In this document: in pieces, positions 1-7,235 of the stretch
Layout of the letters: every line of letters starts with the position of its first letter
How positions within the stretch are numbered: position 1 is the first letter of the stretch
Source of the DNA: Solobacterium sp.
GTDB lineage: Bacteria > Bacillota_I > Bacilli_A > Erysipelotrichales > Erysipelotrichaceae
Length of the DNA: 16,044 nucleotides
Assembly: GCA_017536845.1 (NCBI GenBank)
Contig: JAFWCP010000461.1
Span: 1-16,044, forward strand
Direction of reading: 5' to 3'
The notes under the pieces: generated by a model
The model's database searches: none
Seen by the model: only the letters and a program-made list of their open reading frames with translations
What the model was told of the DNA's origin: nothing
Translations under genes and position numbers: made by a program

Positions 1-333
1 AATCTTCTGAGCATCATGAAACAAAAGGGAATACGTCAATTGGATCTGGCAAGATATCTTGACGTAAACCCCAATGTCATCACGGCCTGGAAAACCGGCA
101 GGACAAAATCATATATGAATTATATGGACCGTATCACAAAATATCTGGATGTAACAGAGGAAGAGATTCTCCATCCTGAAATCTCAGGGACGGGGGATAA
201 ATATCTTACCCCTGATCTGCAGCAGATGGTGTTTGAATACAATCAGATCGGTATTGAAGCCCAACAGACAATATGCGCTTTAATCCATCAGATTTACACC
301 GATAAAATCACACTGCAAAACCTCACCTCTTAG
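1..333 (+). CDS. XRE-type helix-turn-helix protein, 5' end outside window
   Basis: A small DNA-binding protein. The frame is open to the first base of the window. The first internal ATG is at 16, but the codons before it (N-L-L-S-I) already look like the first helix of an XRE domain, so the real start is upstream and this copy is 5'-truncated by the window edge. The helix-turn-helix is visible in the part read from position 16: 'QLDLARYLDV' is the second helix and 'NPNVITAWKTGR' the recognition helix, followed by a short segment typical of Cro/C1 repressors ('YLDVTEEEIL'). The rest, about 50 residues, is not recognisable and may be for dimerisation. It converges on the AraC-type gene, with 47 bases between the stops and no clear terminator hairpin there. 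Its target is unknown. Confidence 0.8.
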   Translation, partial: NLLSIMKQKGIRQLDLARYLDVNPNVITAWKTGRTKSYMNYMDRITKYLDVTEEEILHPEISGTGDKYLTPDLQQMVFEYNQIGIEAQQTICALIHQIYTDKITLQNLTS

Positions 334-380
334 ACCAGGGAATTCTTACGCAGAAACAGGACAATCTTCCATACAAGCGG

Positions 381-1214
381 TTACATGTGCCATGGTTCCC
401 TTGCCTGTCGGCGGTACTGCCTGGGCGTCAGGCCGCACTCTTTTCTGAAGAGCCGGCTGAAATACGCCGCATCCGCAAACCCGCAGTCCAGGGCAATTTC
501 GGTAATCGCGTCATCGGTCTTGAAGAGCAGGTATTTGGCCCGCTCCAGCCGGTATGTCTGCAGGTAGTGGTAGGGCGAATCCTGGACGGTTTCCTGAAAC
601 AGGGCGCTGGCCGTGCTTGCCGCAATACCGGCGGAAGCGGCGATCTCACCCAGGGTGAGATCGTTCCGGAAGTTTTCCTGAATAAAGGAAAGCATGTTCC
701 TGACAAGGGTGATCTTCGTGCTCTCCTGCGGCCTGACTTCCGCATGAGGCAGGTTGGCATACAGCAGATGCCATAAGGCAAAGAAACAATGTCCCGCCAG
801 TAACGGCAGGTCATCCGCCTGGGATGCCTGGAACATATATGCATGCTGGATATAATTAAGAATGTCATTCTGCCACAGCACATGGTGGTCCAGCAGAAGG
901 TACGGAATTTCTGCATTGGCTGTAATGGGCAGGACATACTGCCGTTCAATGAACGCATCATAGGCAATCATCAGCGGATGGAAGCGGACACAGATCAGGT
1001 CACTGTCAGAGGGCATGCCCTTGTACATGGTATGCACATTCAGAAACAGGCCATCGCCTTCTTTGACGGTGACTCTGGCATTCTGGATCATAAAGTCCTT
1101 CTCCCCGCGCACCGCCATATAGAAAGCCGGTTCATTGTGCCAGCGGACAATGCCGTCATCAGACGGCCGGCGGCCGAACGTGCGGGAAATCAGAAAGGGA
1201 TAAGCAGGGTTCAT
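381..1214 (-). CDS. AraC-family transcriptional regulator
   Basis: A 277-residue AraC/XylS-type regulator. The N-terminal ~160 residues look like a cupin-type ligand domain (around residues 25-80, with 'GEKDFMIQNARVTVKEGDG' and 'VRFHP'). The C-terminal ~100 residues hold two helix-turn-helix units: 'LTLGEIAASAGIAASTASALF' near 186-206, and 'ITEIALDCGFADAAYFSRLF' followed by 'GLTPRQYRRQ' near 238-270, the usual AraC signature. On the minus strand GGAGGT sits a few bases before the ATG, which supports this start. A TATAAT box lies at 1237-1232 (minus). Proteins of this build usually sense a small sugar-like effector and control sugar genes. The divergent HD gene is not an obvious sugar gene, so the target is not apparent. 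Confidence 0.93.
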   Translation of the reverse strand: MNPAYPFLISRTFGRRPSDDGIVRWHNEPAFYMAVRGEKDFMIQNARVTVKEGDGLFLNVHTMYKGMPSDSDLICVRFHPLMIAYDAFIERQYVLPITANAEIPYLLLDHHVLWQNDILNYIQHAYMFQASQADDLPLLAGHCFFALWHLLYANLPHAEVRPQESTKITLVRNMLSFIQENFRNDLTLGEIAASAGIAASTASALFQETVQDSPYHYLQTYRLERAKYLLFKTDDAITEIALDCGFADAAYFSRLFRKECGLTPRQYRRQAREPWHM

Positions 1215-1319
1215 GGCATACCTCCGTCATGATTATACGCGAAAGCGAAAGAAAACAGGAAACAGAAAATAGCACGGATACAGGGAGATACGGTATGATA
1301 ATGCCGGAGGATTTCCGTT
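1215..1319. promoter_or_regulatory. Divergent promoter region between AraC-type regulator and HD gene
   Basis: On the minus strand a perfect TATAAT (1237-1232) precedes a GGAGGT ribosome binding site and the regulator ATG, leaving a very short leader. Its -35 match is poor. On the plus strand TATGAT at 1294-1299 is a plausible -10 for the HD gene, again with a weak -35 (TAGCAC at 1270-1275). GGAGG at 1306-1310 is spaced 9 bases from the HD start codon. No inverted repeat that would be a clear AraC operator was seen. Confidence 0.4.
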
Positions 1320-1940
1320 ATGAAAGCAGAAGAATATCTCATGATCCTGAGCGTTGCGGCAAGGCTGAAAACAGCCTACCGCCATTGTTATACCGAAGGG
1401 GACAGGAAGGAAAGCGTGGCTGAACACAGCTGGCGGATTGCCTTGATGGCCATGTTATTAAAAGAGGAAGAAGAATTCGCAGATACGGATATCGACAAGG
1501 TCATCCGCATGTGCCTGATCCATGATCTTGGCGAAGCCTTTACCGGCGATATCCCGACCTTTGTCAAAAAGGACAATGACCGGGATGTCGAAGAAGACCT
1601 CTTCCTGGGCTGGGTGAACACGTTCCCGGAAAAAAGCAGGGACGCATGGCTGGCATTGTTAACGGAGATGAAGGAACTGAAAACGAAAGAAGCAAAGCTG
1701 TACAAGTCCCTGGACAGGCTGGAAGCCCTGATCTCCCACAACGAGTCGGCTCTGGATACCTGGCTGCCGCTGGAATATGACCTGCAGTTTACCTATGGCG
1801 TCAAGGACATTGCCTTCTCCCCGTATCTCAAGAATCTGCGCCGGGTCCTTGACCTGTGGTCCAGAGAAAAGATCGATACCGAAACCGATATGCTTGTCAC
1901 CCTTGAAGATGCCCTGAAAAAACATTCCGAAGAAATGTAA
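1320..1940 (+). CDS. HD-domain phosphohydrolase (YfbR/HDDC2-like)
   Basis: A 206-residue metal-dependent phosphohydrolase of the HD superfamily. The metal-binding residues stand in the expected order: His36 in 'VAEHSW', His68-Asp69 in 'CLIHDLGE', the conserved Glu72 and Asp77 ('FTGDIP'), and Asp132 in 'KSLDRLEAL'. This spacing and the length match the YfbR/HDDC2 group, whose characterised members remove phosphate from deoxyribonucleoside 5'-monophosphates. The substrate here is inferred only from that likeness. It is predicted cytoplasmic, with no signal peptide or membrane segment. GGAGG 9 bases upstream fixes the ATG. It ends 47 bases before the preferred start of the sigma-factor gene and may be co-transcribed with it. 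Confidence 0.9.
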   Translation: MKAEEYLMILSVAARLKTAYRHCYTEGDRKESVAEHSWRIALMAMLLKEEEEFADTDIDKVIRMCLIHDLGEAFTGDIPTFVKKDNDRDVEEDLFLGWVNTFPEKSRDAWLALLTEMKELKTKEAKLYKSLDRLEALISHNESALDTWLPLEYDLQFTYGVKDIAFSPYLKNLRRVLDLWSREKIDTETDMLVTLEDALKKHSEEM

Positions 1941-1987
1941 CATCCGGAAGGTTTACGGTGTCGTACAGGATGAAAGGAAAACAGCTT

Positions 1988-2548
1988 ATGACTGATGAAG
2001 AAATTATCACCCTGTACTGGCAGCGTGATGAACTGGCAATCCGGGAAACCGACAACAGCTACGGACGGATGCTGAAAAGCCTGGCTCTGCGGATTGTCCA
2101 TGACCTGATGGAAAGTGAAGAATGCCTGCAGGATACCTATCTGAAGGCCTGGGATACCATCCCTCCCCAGCGGCCGCAGTACTTTTCTGCCTGGCTGGCC
2201 AAGATCATCCGCCGCCTTGCCCTCAACGTCCTGCGCATGAAGACTGCCGTCAAGCGGGAAGGGGATTATCAGGCAGCAGGACTGGACGAACTGGCAGCCA
2301 TCCTTTCCGGCGGCACTGATCCCGAAGAGGAAACCAACGCGGTGCTCCTTGGCGAGTGCATCTCAAAGTATCTGGATACGCTTTCCAAAGACTCCCGGGT
2401 TCTGTTCATCCGCCGGTATTTCTTCGAGGATTCCGTCAAGGAAGCAGCAGCTTACGCAGGCATGCGTGAGAACAATGCCCGCGTCCGGCTGCATCGGATC
2501 CGCCAGGGCCTTCGCAGTTATCTGCTGGAAAACGGGTATGATGTATGA
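1988..2548 (+). CDS. ECF-type RNA polymerase sigma factor
   Basis: A small sigma-70 family factor that would direct RNA polymerase to a limited set of promoters. Region 2 is visible near the N-terminus ('LYWQRDELAIRETDNSYG', then 'EECLQDTYLKAWDTIPPQ'), with 'FSAWLAKIIRRLALNVLR' after it. Region 4 with its helix-turn-helix is near the C-terminus ('SVKEAAAYAGMRENNARVRL'). This N-terminal style is common in clostridial ECF factors. The preferred start is ATG 1988, because family members begin just before 'EEIITLYW' and AAAGGAAAA lies 9-10 bases upstream. In-frame alternatives are GTG 1958 (preceded by GGAAGG) and ATG 1970, which would add 10 or 6 residues. Its stop overlaps the start of the next gene as ATGA, the usual layout for a sigma/anti-sigma pair. 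Confidence 0.88.
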   Translation: MTDEEIITLYWQRDELAIRETDNSYGRMLKSLALRIVHDLMESEECLQDTYLKAWDTIPPQRPQYFSAWLAKIIRRLALNVLRMKTAVKREGDYQAAGLDELAAILSGGTDPEEETNAVLLGECISKYLDTLSKDSRVLFIRRYFFEDSVKEAAAYAGMRENNARVRLHRIRQGLRSYLLENGYDV

Positions 2549-3951
2549 GAAAAGAAGATCTTGCGGCCGGCATCAGTGAAATCAGGGATGAGCTGATTGA
2601 TGAAACGCTCGGGTACAGAAAGAGGAAACCGTGGCTGATCCCGGCTGCCATCCTTGCCATGGCGGCACTGGCTTCCGTGGCTGTCATCCTGTCACGGCCG
2701 GATGAGCCGCAGGTCATTGTCAATCCCGATCCCACCCCGACGCCGGAAGTCATCGTCAATCCGGAACCGAGTGAAACACCTGATCCGGAAGAAGTGATTG
2801 TCAATCCCACCCCGGTGCCGTTTGATGATACAAAACAGATTCTCAGCCTGTCGATTGCTCCGGCCGGAGGCGTCGGTGCCGACGGTCCTGGTCCGAGCAT
2901 CTACGATTACGAAGATGACGGCATTGCCTCCCTGCCGGACTTTACAACCATGCCGGTCCTGCGCCGCAGCCGTTATGGGTTCAATTCTGAATTGGCAAAG
3001 GAAACTGCGGAAAGGACGGCGGCCCTGCTGGGCCAGACCCCTGTGAAAGTTTCCGAAACCACCGGCAGTTACAGAATCACCGGTGAAGACTACAGCATAC
3101 ATGTCGGTCCCGAATATCTGAGCATCAATCTTCTGAACATTGATAACCGGGCGGAGGCGGATGAAGAACTGGTCAGGGAGAAGGTACAGGAATTCCTGGA
3201 TACATGCAGGGAACTGTTCCCGTTTGAAAATCCCGAGCTTCATGTCCAGAAAGGATTGGCAGCTGTGTATGAGCATACCGATGATGAAAAGCAGACGTTC
3301 CTCAGCCGGATGCATACTGCCGGAATCAGCGTCAACAGCGACGGGGTGCTGACAAGCATGTCCATTCCTTTATATGCCGAACTTCCGTTTGAGGTGGTGG
3401 ATGAATATCCCATCATCAGCTATGAACAGGCTCTTGCCGATCTCAAGGCAAGGAAGAGCTATCCGCAGACGCTGGAAGCTGATCCCGAAGTCATCCATGT
3501 ATCCCTTGGCTACTATACGGATATGGACCATAACCTGATGTATCCGGTCTATACCTTCGTCCTGCCCCAGCCCAACCCTTACTACCCCGGGCAGGTGGCT
3601 GAATACCGTGTGGTTGCTCTGGATGAAAGGTATTACAGCATCGATTATCCCGAAGCCGTCATCGTCAGAAAGACGGCCGCGAGTGAGGAAGATGAACTGT
3701 ATCAGAGAGCATTTGCTGCAGTGGCATGGTTCAAGGGCGAAACACCCAAGGTGGAAGAGGCGTATTACCTCAAAGCGGGGGATACGGTGGAATACATCGT
3801 CTTCAACCTGCTGGAGAACGGGAAGCAGACAAGCGCAATCGTTCTTGGCAGCAATCCCGACAGCCTGTATACATGGTCAGAAGCACGTACGCAGTATGAC
3901 TCCTATGAATACGGGGAACCGTTTATTCTCTATTACCGGTTCGGTGAATGA
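2545..3951 (+). CDS. Single-pass membrane protein, probable anti-sigma factor with extracellular domain
   Basis: A 468-residue protein translated from an ATGA overlap with the sigma factor. It has a short cytoplasmic head of about 28 residues ('ISEIRDELIDETLGYRKRKPW'), one membrane helix at about 31-50, a Pro/Thr/Glu stalk with three VIVNP units (57-88), and a large extracellular region of about 380 residues. The head followed by a basic stretch and a helix is typical of membrane anti-sigma proteins encoded beside clostridial ECF factors, so it probably holds the sigma factor at the membrane until an outside signal arrives. That role is inferred from position and shape. No zinc-finger (ZAS) motif is visible and the extracellular domain is not recognised. 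It lacks a lipobox or sortase signal. Confidence 0.75.
   Translation: MRKEDLAAGISEIRDELIDETLGYRKRKPWLIPAAILAMAALASVAVILSRPDEPQVIVNPDPTPTPEVIVNPEPSETPDPEEVIVNPTPVPFDDTKQILSLSIAPAGGVGADGPGPSIYDYEDDGIASLPDFTTMPVLRRSRYGFNSELAKETAERTAALLGQTPVKVSETTGSYRITGEDYSIHVGPEYLSINLLNIDNRAEADEELVREKVQEFLDTCRELFPFENPELHVQKGLAAVYEHTDDEKQTFLSRMHTAGISVNSDGVLTSMSIPLYAELPFEVVDEYPIISYEQALADLKARKSYPQTLEADPEVIHVSLGYYTDMDHNLMYPVYTFVLPQPNPYYPGQVAEYRVVALDERYYSIDYPEAVIVRKTAASEEDELYQRAFAAVAWFKGETPKVEEAYYLKAGDTVEYIVFNLLENGKQTSAIVLGSNPDSLYTWSEARTQYDSYEYGEPFILYYRFGE
2713..2808 (+). repeat. Three VIVNP coding repeats in a proline-rich stalk
   Basis: The pentapeptide VIVNP is encoded three times, at 2713-2727, 2749-2763 and 2794-2808. 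The DNA copies are close (GTCATTGTCAATCCC, GTCATCGTCAATCCG, GTGATTGTCAATCCC). Between them are Pro/Thr/Glu-rich spacers of 7 and 10 residues. They follow the membrane helix directly and look like an extended spacer between membrane and outer domain. Confidence 0.8.
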
Positions 3952-4005
3952 CACAGGAAAGGTTCTGCCGGATTGGCAGGACAGCACGAAGAGCAGAAAA
4001 ACGAC

Positions 4006-4011
4006 TATAAT
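4006..4011 (+). promoter_or_regulatory. Candidate -10 box for the secreted wall-binding protein gene
   Basis: A perfect TATAAT stands 27 bases before the chosen ATG at 4039. The 17-18-base upstream position has no good -35. A TTGGCA at 3973-3978 is too far away (27-base spacer). A short hairpin CTGCC-ggatt-GGCAG around 3965-3979 precedes it, without a T tract. Confidence 0.35.
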
Positions 4012-4038
4012 ACAACAGAAGAAAAGGGGGAAATGAAT

Positions 4039-5805
4039 ATGAAACACAATGGAATGAGATTATTGCTTTCAGCAGCTGTGTGCATGACGGCTTTCCTGCC
4101 GGTGCACGCGGAAAAAGACCATCTTGTATGGCTCGAAAAAGACGGAAAGCAGTACTGGCTGGAGAACGGTGAAGTCCAGGGCGTCTACGGTGATCCGAAG
4201 AACATCCGGGATACGGTGTACGGCCTGGAAAGAGGAAGGGAAATCTATGACCCGGCAAGTGACGGCTGGTACTGGCTGGATGCCGTATATGACGGGGCAA
4301 AAGCGGAAAACAAGGAAGTCTGGATGCCCTATATCTTCCAGGAAGACCTGGTCACAGGCATTAATAAACAGGGCAAATGGGTCCGCTATGATGCCAACGG
4401 CAAGATGATCAAGGGCTGGTATACCGTCGCCTCTGCCCTGGACAGGGAACTGTATCCCGACCAGGCTGACAACACGTATTACTATGACCTGATCACCGGG
4501 GAAATGGTCAAGGGCGAACGGGAGATCGACGGCAGGACATATCAGTTTGATGCCCTGACCGGCGTCCTGGCGCAGGAAACAGAATCGGAAGGCTGTTACG
4601 GAAAGTCCTATCCTGCCTACATCAGCACCTCCTATGGCATCGAAGCAGAGATTCCCTCCGGCTGCCTGTTCGTTGCCACGGAAGACTATGACGGGGATGC
4701 ACAGGATGAAGTGCTGAGGGTCCTGCTGGATGAGAGTGATAATATCTCACTGGAAATCCTTGAGAAGGAACAGTCAGGTGAATACCGTAAGGCAGGCAGC
4801 TACGACACCGGCATCCGGCTGCCGTTATCACCGTCGGTGATGACGGAACAGAGCATGAACAATCTGGCTGTCTTCTCCTTTGACGATGACCAGGGAGATC
4901 GCAGGATCGCTGTGGAAGTCTCGGATAACTCCGGCTTCATGTCAGACGGGATCCGCCGGGAATTTGCCGTTGCCATGTATGACGGAACACTCACTGAATG
5001 CGCAAAGGCAGACTATAACGGCTCTGACTGGCGCTTCCTCTATGGCGGCCAGACGATTACGGATAACATGCTGAAAGGGAATGTATCAGCGCTGTTCGGC
5101 AGCTGGCTGGGCAATGATGTCCATCTTTACAACTATGCTTCAGGCATTCATATGATCGGCATGCTGGACGCGGTGCAGCTGCTCAAAGACGCAGACCATG
5201 ACCGGCTGGGCAGGGAAGTCCTGCACTATGCCGACCTGGTGTTCAGTACCGAAGGACAATGTCTGGCGGTAGAAAACGCCGTCAACACAGCCGGCCGGCA
5301 GCTGCGCCGGATCAAAAAGATTGTCAAAAACGGTACCATCCTGACCTTCACCTATGCCGATGATTCTGTTTACCCGACCGCGATTACGTATACCGGCGGA
5401 GAGACGAAAGTCACCGTGCATTTTGAAATGGATGAAAACCATAAGGTGTATCACGCCTTCCTGCGCAGGGACGGTCAGAAGGACAGTGACCTTGACAGTG
5501 AATTTGCCGCCTATCCCGTCCTCAGCAAGGATAAGCTGACAGCTGTCTATGGCGAGGATCCGTATTTTGCCAATATGTATATCCGCCTGAGCGAGAACAT
5601 CTATATCTACCAGGTGGAAACCGAGAAGTGGTATGGCGGCTATTATCTGTTTGTGACCGACAGCACCGGCAAGAACATGTTGTCGGATACGGAGACCGAC
5701 GCCTTCTTCAGCGGTGTATTCCTGGGCACTGACGCGACGTATGATGACGGCGGCTATGTAACAGCGGCCGAGCGGATTGAAGTGGAATACGAAACCGTAA
5801 GATGA
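4039..5805 (+). CDS. Secreted protein with wall-binding-like aromatic/glycine repeats
   Basis: A 588-residue exported protein. The N-terminus is a typical signal peptide: 'MKHNGMRLLLSAAVCMTAF' with probable cleavage after 'PVHA' near residue 20. I chose ATG 4039 because GGGGG at 4026-4030 is spaced 8 bases from it, while ATG 4033 is too close. Residues ~20-190 contain aromatic/glycine repeats of the kind found in glucan- and choline-binding modules of Bacillota ('DGKQYWLENGEVQG', 'REIYDPASDGWYWLD', 'KWVRYDANGKMIKGWY', 'RTYQFDALTGVL'), suggesting attachment to a wall polymer. A segment 'ATEDYDGDAQDEVLRVLL' near 215 resembles calcium-binding FG-GAP/VCBS units. The last ~350 residues are unrecognised and no catalytic motif is evident. 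It follows the sigma/anti-sigma pair by 87 bases and could be one of its targets. The gene ends in a terminator. Confidence 0.82.
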   Translation: MKHNGMRLLLSAAVCMTAFLPVHAEKDHLVWLEKDGKQYWLENGEVQGVYGDPKNIRDTVYGLERGREIYDPASDGWYWLDAVYDGAKAENKEVWMPYIFQEDLVTGINKQGKWVRYDANGKMIKGWYTVASALDRELYPDQADNTYYYDLITGEMVKGEREIDGRTYQFDALTGVLAQETESEGCYGKSYPAYISTSYGIEAEIPSGCLFVATEDYDGDAQDEVLRVLLDESDNISLEILEKEQSGEYRKAGSYDTGIRLPLSPSVMTEQSMNNLAVFSFDDDQGDRRIAVEVSDNSGFMSDGIRREFAVAMYDGTLTECAKADYNGSDWRFLYGGQTITDNMLKGNVSALFGSWLGNDVHLYNYASGIHMIGMLDAVQLLKDADHDRLGREVLHYADLVFSTEGQCLAVENAVNTAGRQLRRIKKIVKNGTILTFTYADDSVYPTAITYTGGETKVTVHFEMDENHKVYHAFLRRDGQKDSDLDSEFAAYPVLSKDKLTAVYGEDPYFANMYIRLSENIYIYQVETEKWYGGYYLFVTDSTGKNMLSDTETDAFFSGVFLGTDATYDDGGYVTAAERIEVEYETVR

Positions 5806-5812
5806 CAGACAG

Positions 5813-5849
5813 AACAGGAACGGCGAGATGCGGTTCCTGTTTTCTTCTG
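5813..5849 (+). terminator. Rho-independent terminator after the wall-binding protein gene
   Basis: A perfect 9-bp stem AACAGGAAC (5813-5821) / GTTCCTGTT (5833-5841) with an 11-base loop, followed by TTCTTCT. It begins 8 bases after the stop codon. Confidence 0.85.
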
Positions 5850-5888
5850 TGCCGGAATTGTACGGGATGCAAAATATGTTTTCAATGA

Positions 5889-5917
5889 TTGCTTTTTAAC
5901 GGCATGGCTGATAAGAT
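5889..5917 (+). promoter_or_regulatory. Candidate promoter for the small unknown gene
   Basis: TTGCTT (5889-5894) and TAAGAT (5912-5917) are separated by exactly 17 bases, downstream of the terminator and about 40 bases before the next ATG. Each box departs from consensus, so the call is tentative. Confidence 0.35.
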
Positions 5918-5959
5918 CAGAGTAACAATATATGCGGGCAAACCCGGAAAGGAAATCAT

Positions 5960-6442
5960 ATGGAAAACAGAAACATTGCACTGAACAAGGACCTGTATCT
6001 GACGTATCCGGAAGGATATCATCTGATGACATTGGATGAATGCAAATCCATCAATCTGACGGCGCAGGGCGAAGGCATTGCCATCGGCGACGCCGGGCTG
6101 CAGAACATCATTGTCATCGGCTGGCAGAACACCATCCTCGGTTCGATGATGATGAACGCGGACGACGTTGCCAGGAATATGGCCAATACCCTCGGCATGG
6201 GCATGAAGGGTGCCAACTACCAGCATTCCGACCTCGTCCAGAAAAGCTTCGGCGGTGTTGGCGGCTACGGCTTCAGCTTTGCCTACGATGCTCAGGGCGT
6301 CAGGAAGATGGGCCTGTCCTTTGTTGTGGAGAAAGGAAAGTCCTTCTACTACTTCAACTTCTACGGCGACAGCAATACCCAGGCGGAAACAGCCAGGATT
6401 GCCGAAGAAGTGCTGTCCTCCATCAAGTGGGGCAGCGTCTGA
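5960..6442 (+). CDS. Small protein of unknown function
   Basis: A 160-residue protein that I do not recognise. AAAGGAAA lies 7 bases before the ATG. There is no signal peptide or membrane helix, so it is probably cytoplasmic. The order of features, an N-terminal 'LTYPEGYHLMTLDE', a glycine-rich middle ('QKSFGGVGGYGFSFAYD') and a C-terminal 'KGKSFYYFNFYGDSNTQAETARIAEEVLSSIKW', is reminiscent of the DcrB/PsbP-like alpha-beta fold, in which small single-domain proteins end with a helix after a strand of this type. That likeness is an impression, not a family assignment. The gene has its own candidate promoter and stands alone between two terminators, so its neighbours say nothing about its job. 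Confidence 0.8.
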   Translation: MENRNIALNKDLYLTYPEGYHLMTLDECKSINLTAQGEGIAIGDAGLQNIIVIGWQNTILGSMMMNADDVARNMANTLGMGMKGANYQHSDLVQKSFGGVGGYGFSFAYDAQGVRKMGLSFVVEKGKSFYYFNFYGDSNTQAETARIAEEVLSSIKWGSV

Positions 6443-6466
6443 GATCATTCAGATATCTGAAAGAAA

Positions 6467-6503
6467 AAAGAAACGTATGGTCTTTGCAATCATACGTTTC
6501 TTT
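6467..6503. terminator. Bidirectional terminator between convergent genes
   Basis: A perfect 13-bp inverted repeat AAAGAAACGTATG (6467-6479) / CATACGTTTCTTT (6491-6503) with an 11-base loop. The outer parts are A-rich on the left and T-rich on the right, so each strand carries a stem followed by U residues. It sits between the stop of the unknown gene and the stop of the VanZ-like gene, and should end transcripts from both. Confidence 0.85.
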
Positions 6504-6507
6504 CATT

Positions 6508-7035
6508 TCAGCGTTTCTTCTTTCCGAAAAGGGAAATCAATGCTCTCAGCATCGTGAATATCAGCCAGCCGATGACAGCACCGCTCGTATTGGTGATCAG
6601 GTCCGTGATATCCGCAATCCGCCAGCTGACAAGCGGCTGGACGAGTTCGATGGTCAGGCTGGTCAGAAAGGCCGGCACAAGGGTATCGAGAAAACCTGCC
6701 TTGTTTCGAAACATGGGACAAAGGAAACCGAAAGGCACAAACATCAGGATATTCAGATACACCTGCCGCATGAAGTCGCCCCGCTCATGAATGACATCCA
6801 CAAAGGGAACCAGGTTGATCGGCCGGTACGGGTGGTTGAAAACCAGCGGCAGGCTGACAATCACCGGGCTCAGGGTGATCATGGCCACCATCATCAGATA
6901 GGCCGAGAAGACAGTGCCGATGAGCATCTGCCTTTTCTTATGAAACCACGGCAGCAGGACCGTGATATACAGCAGGAAAAACAAAATCATATCAATAAGC
7001 ATGGTCAGTATAATACCATAGACTTCATTGAACAT
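6508..7035 (-). CDS. VanZ-like family membrane protein
   Basis: A 175-residue hydrophobic protein with about five membrane segments. The VanZ-family pattern is clear: an 'SPVIVSLPLVFNHPYRPINLVPF' segment followed by 'NILMFVPFGFLCP', then 'ELVQPLV-WRIADITDLITNTSGAVIGW'. VanZ gives low-level teicoplanin resistance in the vanA cluster, but most chromosomal members of the family are of unknown function, and nothing around this gene suggests glycopeptide resistance. The ATG at 7035 is preceded in frame by a stop, so the protein cannot begin earlier. It has no ribosome binding site directly before it: a GGAGG at 7066-7062 is 26 bases away. See the finding on the possible leader peptide. Confidence 0.88.
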   Translation of the reverse strand: MFNEVYGIILTMLIDMILFFLLYITVLLPWFHKKRQMLIGTVFSAYLMMVAMITLSPVIVSLPLVFNHPYRPINLVPFVDVIHERGDFMRQVYLNILMFVPFGFLCPMFRNKAGFLDTLVPAFLTSLTIELVQPLVSWRIADITDLITNTSGAVIGWLIFTMLRALISLFGKKKR

Positions 7036-7150
7036 TTATTACAATTTCATAAAACGGCATGCCTCCTGATGGAAACAGTACAGGGATGGAAGCAGCCCGG
7101 ACTGGTCTGACGGACAGACACCGAAAAAAGCTGATACCACTGGTGCCGCG

Positions 7151-7168
7151 ATATGACAAATGTCATAT
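7151..7168. promoter_or_regulatory. Palindromic operator upstream of the sensor operon
   Basis: A perfect inverted repeat with 8-base arms: ATATGACA (7151-7158), two central bases AA, TGTCATAT (7161-7168). Its core ATGACAAATGTCAT recurs with one base changed before the PTS operon at 11662-11675. It lies about 70 bases before the first gene of the operon and upstream of the putative -10, a place that fits an activator. The likely binder is the NarL-type response regulator encoded in this operon (inference). Confidence 0.7.
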
Positions 7169-7204
7169 TTTGATATCCATATGGGCGATTAATAGTTCTT
7201 CATT

Positions 7205-7210
7205 TACAAT
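7205..7210 (+). promoter_or_regulatory. Candidate -10 box of the sensor operon
   Basis: TACAAT matches the -10 consensus at five of six positions and lies 26 bases before the ATG at 7236. There is no acceptable -35 at 16-18 bases upstream, as expected for an activator-dependent promoter. The palindrome at 7151-7168 would be centred roughly 57 bases before the start of transcription. A second possible -35, TTGATA at 7170-7175, has no matching -10. Confidence 0.4.
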
Positions 7211-7235
7211 TAATACATATGCAGTGAGGTGCAGG

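Noticed and set aside
1936..1965. TGTAAC ... CGTA resembling an autoregulated ECF promoter before the sigma factor
   Set aside because: The spacing is about 20 bases instead of about 16, and the first part overlaps the HD gene stop. Likely chance.
2692..3315. Open frame of 207 codons on the minus strand
   Set aside because: Antisense shadow of the anti-sigma-type gene, with no ribosome binding site or domain.
6508..7035. VanZ-like gene as a glycopeptide resistance determinant
   Set aside because: The family is broad and mostly of unknown function. No vanH, vanA, vanX or vanRS gene is nearby.
6040..7110. Open frame of 356 codons on the plus strand
   Set aside because: It crosses the end of the unknown gene, the bidirectional terminator and the antisense of the VanZ-like gene. 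The translation is Arg/His/Gln-rich and has no domain.
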